This document shows positions 53,821-64,000 of a stretch of 64,000 nucleotides of DNA, in pieces. The stretch covers positions 4,114,958 to 4,178,957 of the forward strand of contig OY482855.1 in assembly GCA_960531495.1 (NCBI GenBank), given 5' to 3'. The notes beneath the pieces are model-generated. The model was not told the DNA's origin. It saw only the letters and a program-made list of their open reading frames with translations, and did no database searches. The position numbers were made by a program, and so were the translations under genes. Numbering within the stretch: the first letter of the stretch is position 1; every line of letters starts with the position of its first letter. Origin of the DNA: Zeus faber. Taxonomy: Eukaryota > Chordata > Actinopteri > Zeiformes > Zeidae.

Positions 53821-55665
53821 TCTATACGTTGACTTTGTATGGAGGCCCGCTGCCCCGGCGCTTTTGGTGTAAACGCGGCATTAGGACTAATAAAACAGGC
53901 GTTAATGGGACATGACTCCTGCTGCTGTCCGCTTTGAGTAAATGAGGAAGTGATCCGCGGTGGAAAACGAGTGATACATCATAGCGATTTTATAATCATA
54001 ATAGGGAATGAATGGCTGCGCTTTTTTTTTCTGAGTTTTTGACGCTTGTCATGTGAAAGCCCCTTAAGAGCCGCATGAAACCAGCCCAAGAGCCGCATGA
54101 GGCTCGCGAGCCGCAGGTTGGCCAGGCCTGGCCTAGCACATGAGGTATTAGAAATTTTAAATGTTTATCTTCAATCAGGTATATTTCCTGCAGCATTTAA
54201 AACAGCTGTCAATAGACCGCTCCTGAAGAAGAGCAATCTCGATGCAACTGTTATTGCCAACTACAGGCCCATTTCCAACCTGTCATTCCTCAGCAAAATA
54301 CTTGAAAAAACTGTTTACCTTCAGCTTACCACTATTTAACCTCAAACAGCCTTTTAGACACCTGTCAATCTGGCTTTTGACCTCACCATAGCACAGAAAC
54401 GGCTCTTATTAAAGTTCTGAACGATCTGCACATAAACTCTGATGCTAAAAAACTATCTATTCTTCTGCTCCTGGATCGCAGTGCTGCCTTTGACACTGTT
54501 GACCATCAGATTTTATTAGCGAGATTACAAAAATGGGTCAGCCTATCTGGCCTGGTTCTAAACTGGTTCAAAACCTACCTACTGTACAGGACAGGCAGTT
54601 CTTTGTGTCCATTGGAGATTTTGTGTTGAACTAAGTGGATATTTTATGTGGAATGCCCCAAGGTTCAATTCTGGGCCCATTATTGTTTCCTCTCTATATG
54701 CTCCCACTTGCACATATTGTAACGAAACACAAAATAAATTACCATAATTACGCAGATGATTCACAACTGTACATATCCCTATCTCCCGATGACTTACTCC
54801 CCATACACTCCCTCACTCTGTATTAATGATATTAATGTATGGATGTCACAGAACTTTTTACAACTGAACAAAGACAAAACAGAAATACTCATCTTTGGTG
54901 CAAATGCTCAAAGACTGAAAATTGCAGCTCATCTCAGTTCTCTGTCCCTGGAGAGCAAGAATGAAGCCAAAAATCTGGGTGTAATCATAGAGGGCGAAAT
55001 TTTAAGAGCCATATCAATCACATCACAAAATAGGCCTTCGACCATCTAAAAAACATTTCAAAATGAAGAGGCTTCCTGTCGAAAGCAGGCTAAATTAATC
55101 CATGCATTCATAACAAGTAGATTGGACTACTGTAATGGCCTATTCACCAGCCTCCCAAAATCAGCTGTGCAGCGGCTACAGTTAATCCAAAATGCGGCTG
55201 CACGCGTTCTCTCTGGGACAAAAAAGTTTGAACACGTCACACCTGTTCCTAGATCTCTACATTGTTTCCCTGTTAAAACTATAATTGATTTTAAGATTCT
55301 GCTATTTGTATATAAAGCTATAAATGGCCTTGCACCTCAGTATATAAAATAAATGCTAATTATACACGACCCAGCAAGAACTCTCAGGTCCACAGGCAGT
55401 CTTTTAACTATTGAGTCTTTAAACTATTCCTCGTACCAACTCTAAAGCAGAGGAGGCTGGCTTCCATATCTATGCCCCAAGTAAATAGACGCCCTGCCAG
55501 GGACCTGAGAGAGGCCCCCACACTGAACACTTTTAAAAGCAGGTTGCTGTTCATTACAGTCTATGACTGGCTTGACTGACTCCACTACAAAAAACGTTTT
55601 AGATTACAATGGTCATTCACTGGTGTCCTTAAATAAACACATCTATACACTGAGTCAATGAAGTG

Positions 55666-55690
55666 TTTGTGTGTGTGTGTGTGTGTGTGT
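55666..55690 (+). repeat. TG dinucleotide microsatellite
   Basis: About 12 TG/GT units between the end of the LINE and the LTR-like segment. Confidence 0.9.
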
Positions 55691-56138
55691 GTTGTGAGGG
55701 AACAATTATTATGATCAACTATTTTGAATGAGGACAAAGAACTCTACCTCCAAAAGGGGGTTTTAAAACATATGTGTCCGTCCCCCCAGGAACCCCCCAG
55801 AGTTATGTAAAGAGAAAAGTTTTGCTCCTACAATGTGAATTCCTGTATGAAAGAAACCGATCACACTTGGCCTGTTTACCTTCTATAGAGATGAGGGACA
55901 CTCAACAGGGAAGCACCCAGGAAGACAGTTAAGGGGGAGGCAGACTCGTCGGAGACCTCTGACCCAAACCACACCCTGTTTCTTCTGGATAAAGCCTCCT
56001 GTCTTTCTCTGTGATATTAGATTGACTGACTGCTTTGGAGCAGTACTGAATCTTTCTCTTTATTCTGCAGAATAAATAATCTTGGATATTCTCAATTTTG
56101 TCTTCTTGTAGCGGGCAGATTAACCTCACCGATCATTG
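55690..56138 (+). mobile_element. Solo LTR-like fossil
   Basis: The segment starts TGTTGTGAGGGAACAATT at about 55690. It has TTCTGCAGAATAAA near 56063 and ends GCAGATTAACCTCACCGATC and ATTGCA. The last 120 bp match 41780-41975. No internal retroviral sequence adjoins and no target duplication was seen, because the left border is a TG repeat. The limits are approximate. Confidence 0.55.
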
Positions 56139-57630
56139 CACCAACTACATTGCAGAAACCATACCCCTCACATAGACGTATGGCCTGTTACGTGCGGCGT
56201 AATAAGGAAGGGTAGTGGATATATCGGTCTAAAAAACCGTGGACGTGGCCAATATTGTATCGATCGAGATGAGTGGGTTTTTTGTTTGTTTATCTTTATT
56301 TTTTTTAATATACAGTATATATATATATATATATTTTTTTTTCCAATAATAACTCAACATTATTGAATACATAATATTATAGAGTATTGTTGATTCCTCC
56401 TAGCAGGAGCGTTGAGGAACTTCTGGTGTTGTAGAAATACAATAAATGTAATTAATAACTAGAGTAGAATTGATTATAAAGAAAGAGGGAATAAAAATAA
56501 AATCAAAGACAATAATAATAATTGTTATTATCATAATTTTAATTATTGTTTTGTTTGATTGTTTTTTACTATTTTGCTTAGATTTCATTTTGGAGGTATT
56601 GATAATCCAGCTATGCGACTTGCTTTCTGGCTAGTTTCAGTGGGCTTTGGATAGTTAGGAGTAGAACGGAGTTCAAGGGACCACTGTGTGACTCTATTTG
56701 CAGTATAATACACTTTCACATGAATCCTGTGTGATCAAACTGGTGTCTGGCCGATTGATCACTCTGGAACACGTATGGATGAGAAGTCAGTTCGGAGAGA
56801 CAGTTTCTTGGGTTTTGTTTAGCCTCCTGGCTGATAAAAATCTCAATGAACCAAGTGAATGTATAAATGCAAGATAAGCGTGGTATGTGTGCTGTACATA
56901 ACATGTTAAACTAGTTTCACACATGAGTCCTTGGTGTGAAAGTAGCATTATAATCTGAAATATCTGGTAGGATTGCTAGAAAGGATACCGTAAGGTTTTA
57001 AATGAATTAGGACATTTTTATTTTTATTTTTTTTAAATCTTGACAATGAAAGTGAGAAAGTTTGCCCATGATGCATTTGGGATTCTTTGTTTAGTATGAA
57101 ACTTGGAGAAGAGTGCATGTAAAAGTCATTTTAGTAGGATATTGGTTCAGCAGAGGAAGCTGCAGAACTGAATAATTTAACTAATAGTCAAATGTTGTAC
57201 AACAGAGATCTATGCTGTGGTAGTATGAATAGATATTGCACGGTTTGAACTGTTGGATTGTGTTTGGAGAGATGATTGTGATGTTGACAGTAGTGTTGTG
57301 GTTTTAAGTTGCTGGAAAGTGTTTTTGGTTCATTAAATTGTTTTGGTAAGGTTAGGAGTATGGTGAGTTTTGTTTTTTGAGAACTATAGTTAGTGTTTTG
57401 TTAATAGATTTTATGGAAAAGCATTCCAAAATTGGTAAAACTAAATTGATCAATATAAATTAAAAAGAAAATTGCTTCCAAAATATGTCTTAAGACATCG
57501 CGGAGAGCAGATATGATGCATAGGAGCAGCAGAAATGAATTAGTTTTTGGTTTATAAAAAGTTTTTTTTTTTTTTTTTTTTACTTTATTTTTCCATTTTG
57601 TTTTTGTGTCAAAGTGATCTGCTGGTTGAG
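56139..57630. other. AT-rich sequence, no gene seen
   Basis: Contains a TA run (56312-56331) and T runs (56332-56342 and 57564-57582). No coding region was recognised. Confidence 0.4.
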
Positions 57631-57720
57631 ATAAGATAAGATCCTTTATCTATCCCACAGTGGGATAGTCTGCAGTGTTACAACAGTAACAAATTGAATG
57701 GGACAAAGAATTAGTAAATT
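57631..57720 (-). repeat. LINE/SINE tail fragment
   Basis: AGATAAGATAAGATCCTTTA, TCTATCCCACAGTGGGATAG and CAGTGTTACAACAG are the usual reverse-oriented 3' tail of a common fish retroposon. The ATAAG repeats are the terminal microsatellite. Confidence 0.55.
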
Positions 57721-57870
57721 GGTAATTCTAAATCAAAGGATATGATAAATAACTAAATGGTTTAGATTGAACACTATACATTAAATCATGATATTGCATG
57801 AGTGAATTGTTAGTTTTGGTGTGAGATACAACTGTGTTTGTATGTTTGAATCCTTACCGGTTACTCTTTG

Positions 57871-58349
57871 TGTTAGGCCCACGGCCTCCCAGCGCCACTA
57901 GAGGCCGCCCTTGCCCCATCTGCAGCTCCCTACTCAAGCCTCAAGACTCAAGATTGCACACACCTGGGATCAATTACCTGCACAGTATTTAATCCCAGCT
58001 TCCCAGTCATTCCTTGCCAGACTGTCAACTAGCTTTCCCCGAGTTGTATCGTTGTTGGTGCCGTTCCGAGGGCCGATTCCTAGTTCGTCTCGTCTTCCCC
58101 TTACCTGCTTGTCTCCTCTCGTCGAACAAAGGCTGCCCGTCCATCTCCATCCAGCCTGGTTCCTCGTCTCTCCACCCGGATCCTGGACCCCATCTCCTGG
58201 TCATCATCATCCCTGCCCTGCCCTGCTCCATCCCCACCCGACCGGGTCCCTCCCCGGCCAGCTCCACCGTCCCGGCTAATAAACATCCTTGCCTGCCTTC
58301 CATCTCCCTGTGTCGTGCGTTTGGGTCTCTCCCAGTTCTGGTCGTGACA
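57871..58349 (+). mobile_element. Solo LTR of a Gypsy-like element
   Basis: The 479-bp segment starts TGTTAGGCCCACGGCC and ends GGTCGTGACA. CTTTG is duplicated at 57866-57870 and 58350-58354. It contains an AGTATTTAATCCCAG promoter-like box (about 57983) and AATAAACATCC as poly(A) signal (about 58279). GC content is well above the flanks. Only one LTR is present, so the body was lost by recombination. It looks relatively young, because the 5-bp duplication is still exact. Confidence 0.8.
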
Positions 58350-58354
58350 CTTTG

Positions 58355-61300
58355 TTTTTCTCAGTAGGGCTTTAATACTATTAATTTTTATTTTTGTCTT
58401 TCTCTAGAACAAATCTTGATTTGACATTGAATAAGGTAGATGTTGATATACAGTATAACATTTAACAAGTAGTTTAACAAAGAGGAATTTTTGTTTTGTA
58501 TACAGGAGAGGTAATGGATTGTGTACTTTGCTTACTAAAAATTAAAACACTTAAATAAATGTGAAATACGTTGGCCATTTAGATGTTATATTTTTTAATT
58601 TGGACATTCAAAATTCTCAAGTTTAAACTTGAAAATATCTTGCGATTCGAGTAATGTAATTATATATTGATGAATTAACTAACCCATCTATTCAGTGTTT
58701 TATTTCCGCAGTTTTAAGCAGAAATCCACTGACTGCAGTTTTGACGTGTAGTGTAGATGTGACTGCGTCTAATTGAGAAGACCTGGAGGACTGACAAAGA
58801 GATCAAAGAGAATTGCTCTACAAATGAGTAAGGCCATAACATGTCCAGCATTCAAAGGTCCTTGTACATTATTGATGTTATTACTATTTGTATTTAACTG
58901 ATTTGCAAATTTGATTATTTAATAGGCTCAATTGGAATTATTTTGAGATATGCATGAAGTATATAAATGGAGAGACCTTGATTGAATTGAGCTCTATATC
59001 CCATATCGAGCTCAATCGTTAAAATGTATAAAAGCATCAAATATTATAGAGTGCATTATACAACCAGAATAATTCTTGATTAGTTCTTATTTTAATATGA
59101 CATTCTAGTTGTCTAGTCTAGTTGTTGAAACAATCTTCAGAAGCTAAGTTAAGGATTACTGTGTTAACACTCAGGGACACTGTTGTCAGAGCACCCTGGA
59201 GTGGTTATCTCTATGACACTGCTTCTTACAGTGGTAGACTTTTCCTTTCATCTTATGATAATGTATGAGAACAATATATTAAGCACCTTAAGGGTTTTTT
59301 CACACAAGCCCAAAAGCCTGATATCCTGCTGAGAGACTTGCCTACTCCTGCATTTCCGAGAAGGTCTGTGAAAACCTTGTATACAGAGATCCAGTTTGGC
59401 CACCGTCCGGCTGAATAGAAAAAGAAAAGACTTGGGACATTTTCTGAACAACGAAAAAGCTTCTGTTATGGAAAATCAAATGCAAGCGTTGACTCCTGCT
59501 GATCCTCCCCTCCACCAACGAACATTAAGTGTTTGGCCTCCAAGTTCAACAGACACACAATTGGAAAATATGTTGTGCACAGTTACGGAGCCTAATCAAC
59601 TGTGCTTCTTTGGAACTGGATACAATGATGTCACTGCATCAGACACAATAAAACTGAATGACTGCAACTGGAATTTCTTCTCCAGCTGAGAGCTGTGGAA
59701 TGACTGAGCACCTGAAGTCCTGCTGGAAATGATATCTGTGTGATTACCATAAGGATGCTTCTGTGTTTTCTCAGCCATTGTTTTATCAATCTGTCTATCC
59801 TGATAATACACAGATTATTTCTAAGAAATACTACATTCTAGTAAGAATATTGCCAAATTTAAATTAAATAATTTTCCAAAATTTTAGGAAAAGGTTTTGA
59901 ATAGTTTGTAAATTCAATAATTAAGTAGAGACACAATTAGGCACAGATTATAGATGAAAGTGATTTTTTTCATTGATTGACAAATATGTTATTAATAGCC
60001 CTTCTAGGTTTTAGATGGTCTCAATTTGAATGCTGGCTCTGTTATTGTCATTATACATATATATTTGTTTTAAAAAGGTGTTAACTTGATTGGAATGCTA
60101 AATAACCTCTCCATTTTTTCTAATCAGACTGCAGAATGATGGGACTTATAGTTGAATACTCTCTGTCCAAAAGGTAAGACTAGCAGTTCAAAGCTTAGCA
60201 CATAATATATGTAATTTTTTGGAGTTGAGTAACGTAAATTAATCATGAGAAATCGATAGTTGATCAAATGTTATTTATCAACGCCAGTCAGGCTCCTGTT
60301 ATATTGATGACGTTAGGGTTCTATTAGATTGGTGACTGCTGACATCTCAGTATTGTTTGAGGTACAAATAAATAAATAATACATTAAAATAGGAATATAG
60401 TATTGAGCGCTAAATATAAAAATGTTTTAGTATGTGAATCACATTTTTCTTTACCCTCTCTAGTTGCTTAACTCGTTGTTGAAGTTATGTGGAGCTTCCG
60501 GAAATGTTTTCTTCTGCCACATTACGGAAATTTTATTTTGACTGATTTAGAATTTATCACTGGCAGCACACTTATTAGAATATTGTAGTTTATTGATCTA
60601 CTTGTGTCCTAGATACACAGGAATTCCTCAAATACTTAGAACAAGATGTTTACAGTTTATTTTTTTTCCCTTAAACCTCCAGCCGGCACAAAAGAACATT
60701 CATTATTTGAGTCGTGAAATTTATTTTATTTTAATTTTGTCTCCTCAGGGTCGCACCCTGGCATGGCCTTTCTTGGCTGTTGTGGTTATTGTTGTTTTTG
60801 GATCATGGAACGAGGCAATGCTTGCCAAGCCATTACACGGTAGAACCTTTTGTTGTGTTTCGAAGTTTTTTGCACCAGCTCCATGTTGGGTTTGCTGGAT
60901 TACTTTAACTGTGGATGAATAAGATGGTTTAATGTAAGCTGTGTCGTTGCAATCTTATGGAAATGGACTACGTCTTGTTGCATACTATGCTCGGAAACTC
61001 GGTGCTGGGGTCGTTGATTACATGCTCTAGCCTTTATCTTGCTACGAAGCAAACCGGTTTGTTTCTCTCAGACATCACCTCTCCATCATCGACATGTGCA
61101 ACTTTCACTTTGCTTACTCCAACTTCTCTTCTTCACTCTTTTGGAGATTCACATGATTGCTTGACAGCGATAGCCCTTGTGGCTTGGCCCAGATCTTGCT
61201 ACTGAAGTTCTTGAAAAGTTCAACTACAATGATTTGAACTCATGAGTACAACAAAAGGAGGGTTTTTGTTTTGGTTTGTTTGTCCGTCATCTGTTTTTGT

Positions 61301-61884
61301 ATAAAACAGTGTTTGTCTATCTTTGTACAACCGGTTGTGTTTGTGTTTCTATCTGTGGTAAACAGTTTTTTGTTTTTATTTTGATTGCAGGAATAAGTAC
61401 AGGCAAGTGAGGCGTACCTGTTTGATGAGACATACAGAACATCTGTTTAATGTTGTGATGTCATAACCCCCCCATTTTGATCTTCCTATTTGTGTTCTTT
61501 ACATTAATGTACTTGACACCATCTCTATAGGAAATGTTGGAGCCAATGCAGCCGACAAAGCCGCCGTACCCAATTTATGCTCTGTCTAATGATGGTTGTC
61601 TCCTCCACAGATGAGGACACAGGCTCACTAACTTGTTTTTTTCTTTCCAGGTATCCTGCACTAAATAATTGGAGTGGCAGAGCCGCTTGGTACAGTATGT
61701 ACTGAGCTGTATCTTTCCCACTAGTTTTTTTTTCATTGTTTTACTTGTTTGACATATGGTAGGTACCATTCAAAAAGGAGGGATATAGTTAGAGAATTAA
61801 GTAAACATAATGATTGTGCTTAGAACAATGCAGGAACCTCATGATGGACTTATCAAGCCGACGCTTTGTCATGATTAAAATATT
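58355..61884. other. Long AT-rich stretch, no gene seen
   Basis: I found no coding region, RNA gene or repeat that I can support in about 3.5 kb. Open frames at 59396-59689, 60593-60922 and 60957-61205 have no motif and no splice context I trust. Splice-acceptor-like words occur (TTCTTTCCAG at about 61650) but no exon could be built on them. Confidence 0.4.
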
Positions 61885-62800
61885 GTTTGGTGATAATTGA
61901 CATGTTTTTCAGAATGGAATCCCAGTAAAGGTAAGCTCTACTGAGTTTTTATTCCTGTCATTAGTGATGATGGTTTTGCGAGGACGATCACATGGTGCGA
62001 CACGACTGTCCCTGCATGAATTTCTGACCAGGAGACCAATGCCCTTAAGTATGTCTTCTGTTGACAAAAGCCACATATGAAATACATCACGTAAACCAGT
62101 AGTGATCACATTGTCCAGTTTAGTATTTATCATTGTTAGATTTACTTTATTAATGGATTGTGTCGATGGGATTATGTTCAGACAACATTTGAGAAATGCG
62201 TTCTAGGAAAATTTGAAAAGCGTTAGTTTGATAAGCATAATTTACACACTGTCGGTTGTTTTGTAGCCTAATCAAGATTCTATGGACATTATCTCCTACA
62301 TATTAGACATTGTGAAAATATTATTGTTGTTACACTCGGGTGCATACATAAACCTTTGTGCCGAGTCTGCAGTCGGTTATTCAACATAACTGTTTGAGAA
62401 ATTACAGAATTATTCCACGTACCCTATTTTACATTCATTGCCCTAGACGAAACAATGTTGTCAAAATGTGTCTCACCCAAGTATTTCAGTCTATGTGCCC
62501 AGGTCAAAGCAGCCCTACCCATCCCACTCGAAGGACCACTCCACCACCTCTGACCAGGTAGCTGGGTAGCGACTGCCGGAGGAAAAGCTGGAACTCCGCC
62601 AGATTCCTGGGACCGTTCCAGATCCTCCTCACCACCGCAGTGGCAGTTAAGATGGCAGAACGACCAACGTGGGTACACGCGTCCCATTGCAAGAAAGTCT
62701 GCAACCTTCCAGAGGACCAGATCAACGACAACAACAGAGAATCATCGAACGTGAACTGAGATCACGATCCTTGCGGGATATGTGCTAGTAACCTCTGTCC
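61885..62800 (+). mobile_element. ERV integrase-tail fossil, copy 2
   Basis: This plus-strand segment matches 42110-42925 inverted: TGACATGTTTTT, CCAGTAAAGGTAAGC, CACGTAAACCAGTAGTGATC, TTCTATGGACATTA, CAACATAACTGTTTGAG and the start of the coding part LCAQ/CPGQ-like VKAALPIPL. At about 62560-62700 it has RRKSWNSARFLGPFQILLTT and ERPTWVHASHCKKV, the C-terminal domain of a fish retroviral integrase. Upstream integrase is missing. It is a broken, old fossil. Confidence 0.7.
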
Positions 62801-63177
62801 CGTGAAGAGGATATGCCACTACAGTATTTCTTCTTGAAAAGGATGATGCCCCATCAACAGGAAAATATTGGACACGCCTGTGTGATCATCTGTCTTTCTA
62901 TGCCAATTTAATCTGTATGTATAATCTGACCAAGACCCATCAAGATGTACGTGTAAGACAATCAGGAACATACTGTATATGTCCGTGACATCGGTTCCAG
63001 CTGAGTATAGGATTGTAGGTGGAGCAGAACAATTTTTTACGTCTATATTAGCGCCCGTAGGTACATCTACAGCTTTTAAGTGGTAAAATATCATACATTA
63101 TAGGTTGTTACTGTTCATTAGCAGAAGAAGCTGTTAAACAAGCCTTCGATCCGTTTGATAGTTCTCCAAAATCGCAT
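62801..63177. other. No feature seen
   Basis: Sequence between the ERV fossil and the GC-rich repeat; nothing recognised. Confidence 0.4.
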
Positions 63178-64000
63178 GGTACAGTCTCAGGGAGCACGAG
63201 GAGACCCCGCACCCCAGGGGCGCACACATACAACCAACCCTCGGGTGCAGGCACAAGACGCAGCCACCTGCACAGAACCCGGGCTACGGGCGCAAGGCAT
63301 AGACTGCGGGCCGGGATCCCTGCCCCACGGTGACAGACCGACACCCCGCCCGAGCCGCCCACCCCACAGGCGAGCCGGCAGGACCCCGTTGCCCACCCAC
63401 GGCCCGCACAAGGGGGAGGCCCGACCCACCCCACTGCAGCCGACCAGACGCCCCGCCCGGCTTGAGTGACAAGTGCCGCTACACGTAGCAGCGTGTGCCC
63501 AGCACGGGGAACCTTGATGCGTCGCAGAGAAGCCACACCGCATAAGCAAAAGGCCAACAGCCGCCCCCCACACTCCAACCCACACCCACAACGGCAAGCA
63601 GTCCCCCCAGGGGCCCCGGAAGGCACCCGGCGGCACTCTCCACAGCCCCGCCAGGTCACAGCACATCCCAAGCCACCAGGCACAAGCCGTCAGCAACTGG
63701 CCACCCCTGGAAAAACCCCAGTGCTCAATATGTGCTGTTGGTAATTGCAGTTAAAATTGCGGGGTTGGGGTCTGTGGGACAGGAGGGGTGCGAGTGATTC
63801 GGGTTCGACTTGCCTGAAAGACTCACACCCCCCCTGTCCCGCAGACCCTGGTCCGATGGAGTGTTGTTCGGAGTAGGATTGGTGTGCAAGTGTATGTGTT
63901 CTAAGCAAATGTTAGTGGGATTAAAATTTTGGGACGGACGAGAAGCACGCTTGGGCAGGAGCGTGACAGGCAAGATGGCAGCTGCCCGCCGCATCCCCAC
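63178..64000 (+). repeat. GC-rich repeat, copy 2, running off the right edge
   Basis: From CAGGGAGCACGAGGAGACCC (about 63190) on, the first 180 bp match copy 1 at about 25515-25685. The sequence stays GC-rich to about 63710. It then continues with CTTGCCTGAAAGACTCACAC, GGTCCGATGGAGTGTTGTTC and GATGGCAGCTGCCCGCC to the window end. It resembles the 5' region of a fish retroelement, but I cannot name the family. The open frames on both strands are a product of high GC. Confidence 0.6.

Larger units (their letters stand above)
52909..54130 (-). mobile_element. hAT element, internally deleted, with 8-bp target duplication
   Basis: The ends CAGGGGTAGCCAACC and (reverse complement of the right) CAGGCCTGGCCAACC form the inverted repeats. 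GCCTAGCA is duplicated exactly at 52901-52908 and 54131-54138. Sub-terminal AAGAGCC words recur at both ends. Only the C-terminus of the transposase remains. Inside it are a tRNA-derived SINE (53345-53512) and a GATGGATG-type tail (about 53100-53158). It interrupts LINE ORF2. Confidence 0.92.
51730..55450 (+). pseudogene. LINE ORF2 (endonuclease + reverse transcriptase), broken and interrupted
   Basis: Endonuclease pieces: LLTETWLDR at about 51740, KRGGGIAAVFSD at about 51845, then HTLDLVISKRLNITVPC and AISDHCCIFFD in the open frame 52134-52328. After the hAT, the transcriptase continues with VLEILNVYLQSGIFPAAFK, ANYRPISNLSFLSKILEK, LDRSAAFDTVDHQILL, GMPQGSILGPLLF and the catalytic YADDSQLYISL (about 54747). 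The C-terminus has MDYCNGLFTSLPKSAVQRLQ and INGLAPQYIK (to 55352). YADD with SQLY is typical of the L2/CR1 superfamily. Many stops and shifts are present. Confidence 0.82.
50080..55665 (+). mobile_element. L2/CR1-type LINE with esterase-like ORF1, split by a hAT
   Basis: The element has a 5' UTR (about 50080-50259), ORF1 (50260-51560), ORF2 (about 51730-55450) and a 3' end near 55640-55665 that runs into TG repeats. A hAT (52909-54130) interrupts ORF2 between the endonuclease and the reverse transcriptase. Without it the LINE is about 4.4 kb, near full length for the group. The frames contain many stops and shifts. Confidence 0.82.

Noticed and set aside
59396-61205. Three open frames of 82-109 codons in the gene-free right part
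   Set aside because: No recognisable domain, no consistent splice sites, composition like the surrounding AT-rich DNA.
63108-63696. Long minus-strand frames (up to 191 codons) near the right edge
   Set aside because: They lie in the GC-rich repeat, are cysteine/glycine/arginine-rich in a compositionally driven way, and overlap open frames on the other strand.

Overview
This looks like nuclear DNA from a ray-finned fish, probably a percomorph teleost. The background is AT-rich with long introns, CA/TG microsatellites and abundant fish-type repeats: two or three Tc1 families, hAT, RTE and L2-like LINEs, Gypsy, BEL/Pao and fish-type endogenous retrovirus (ERV) pieces. No bacterial features are present.

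One host gene is supported: METTL22, a protein-lysine methyltransferase, on the minus strand. Five coding exons join in phase: 24333-24228 (first coding exon, with ATG), 8450-8258, 7377-7232, 7075-7035 (a 41-nt exon) and 2303-2159 (SAM-binding motif I). They encode about 210 residues, the N-terminal half. The remaining catalytic exons are presumed to lie left of position 1. The first coding intron is 15.8 kb and is filled with mobile elements.

Regions. 1-7.4 kb: METTL22 exons among Tc1 remnants, including a two-family chimera. 7.4-24.2 kb: the first two coding introns, with a tRNA-derived SINE, a MITE, a 5'-truncated RTE with a 14-bp target duplication, a hAT with an 8-bp target duplication, a 33-unit minisatellite, and an RTE LINE that lacks its 3' end and sits between direct repeats. 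22.4-23.2 kb: an unclassified element with a 174-codon acidic ORF; a second copy lies inverted at 31.7-32.3 kb. 25-28 kb: a GC-rich repeat and LINE 3' ends. 28.7-29.1 kb: a TA-flanked MITE. 29.7-31.65 kb: a Ty3/Gypsy fossil. 33.6-37.9 kb: an ERV fossil with two later insertions. 39.4-42.9 kb: further LTR-element fossils. 45.6-48.25 kb: a minus-strand LINE. 48.5-50.1 kb: a BEL/Pao fossil. 50.1-55.7 kb: an L2/CR1-type LINE with an esterase-like ORF1, split by a hAT that itself carries a tRNA-derived SINE. 55.7-64 kb: LTR fossils, mostly unrecognised DNA, an integrase-tail fossil matching the one at 42 kb, and a GC-rich repeat running off the right edge.

All family assignments were made by eye from motifs and remembered consensus sequences. 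Repeat boundaries are approximate unless a target duplication is named. No complete intact mobile element was found.
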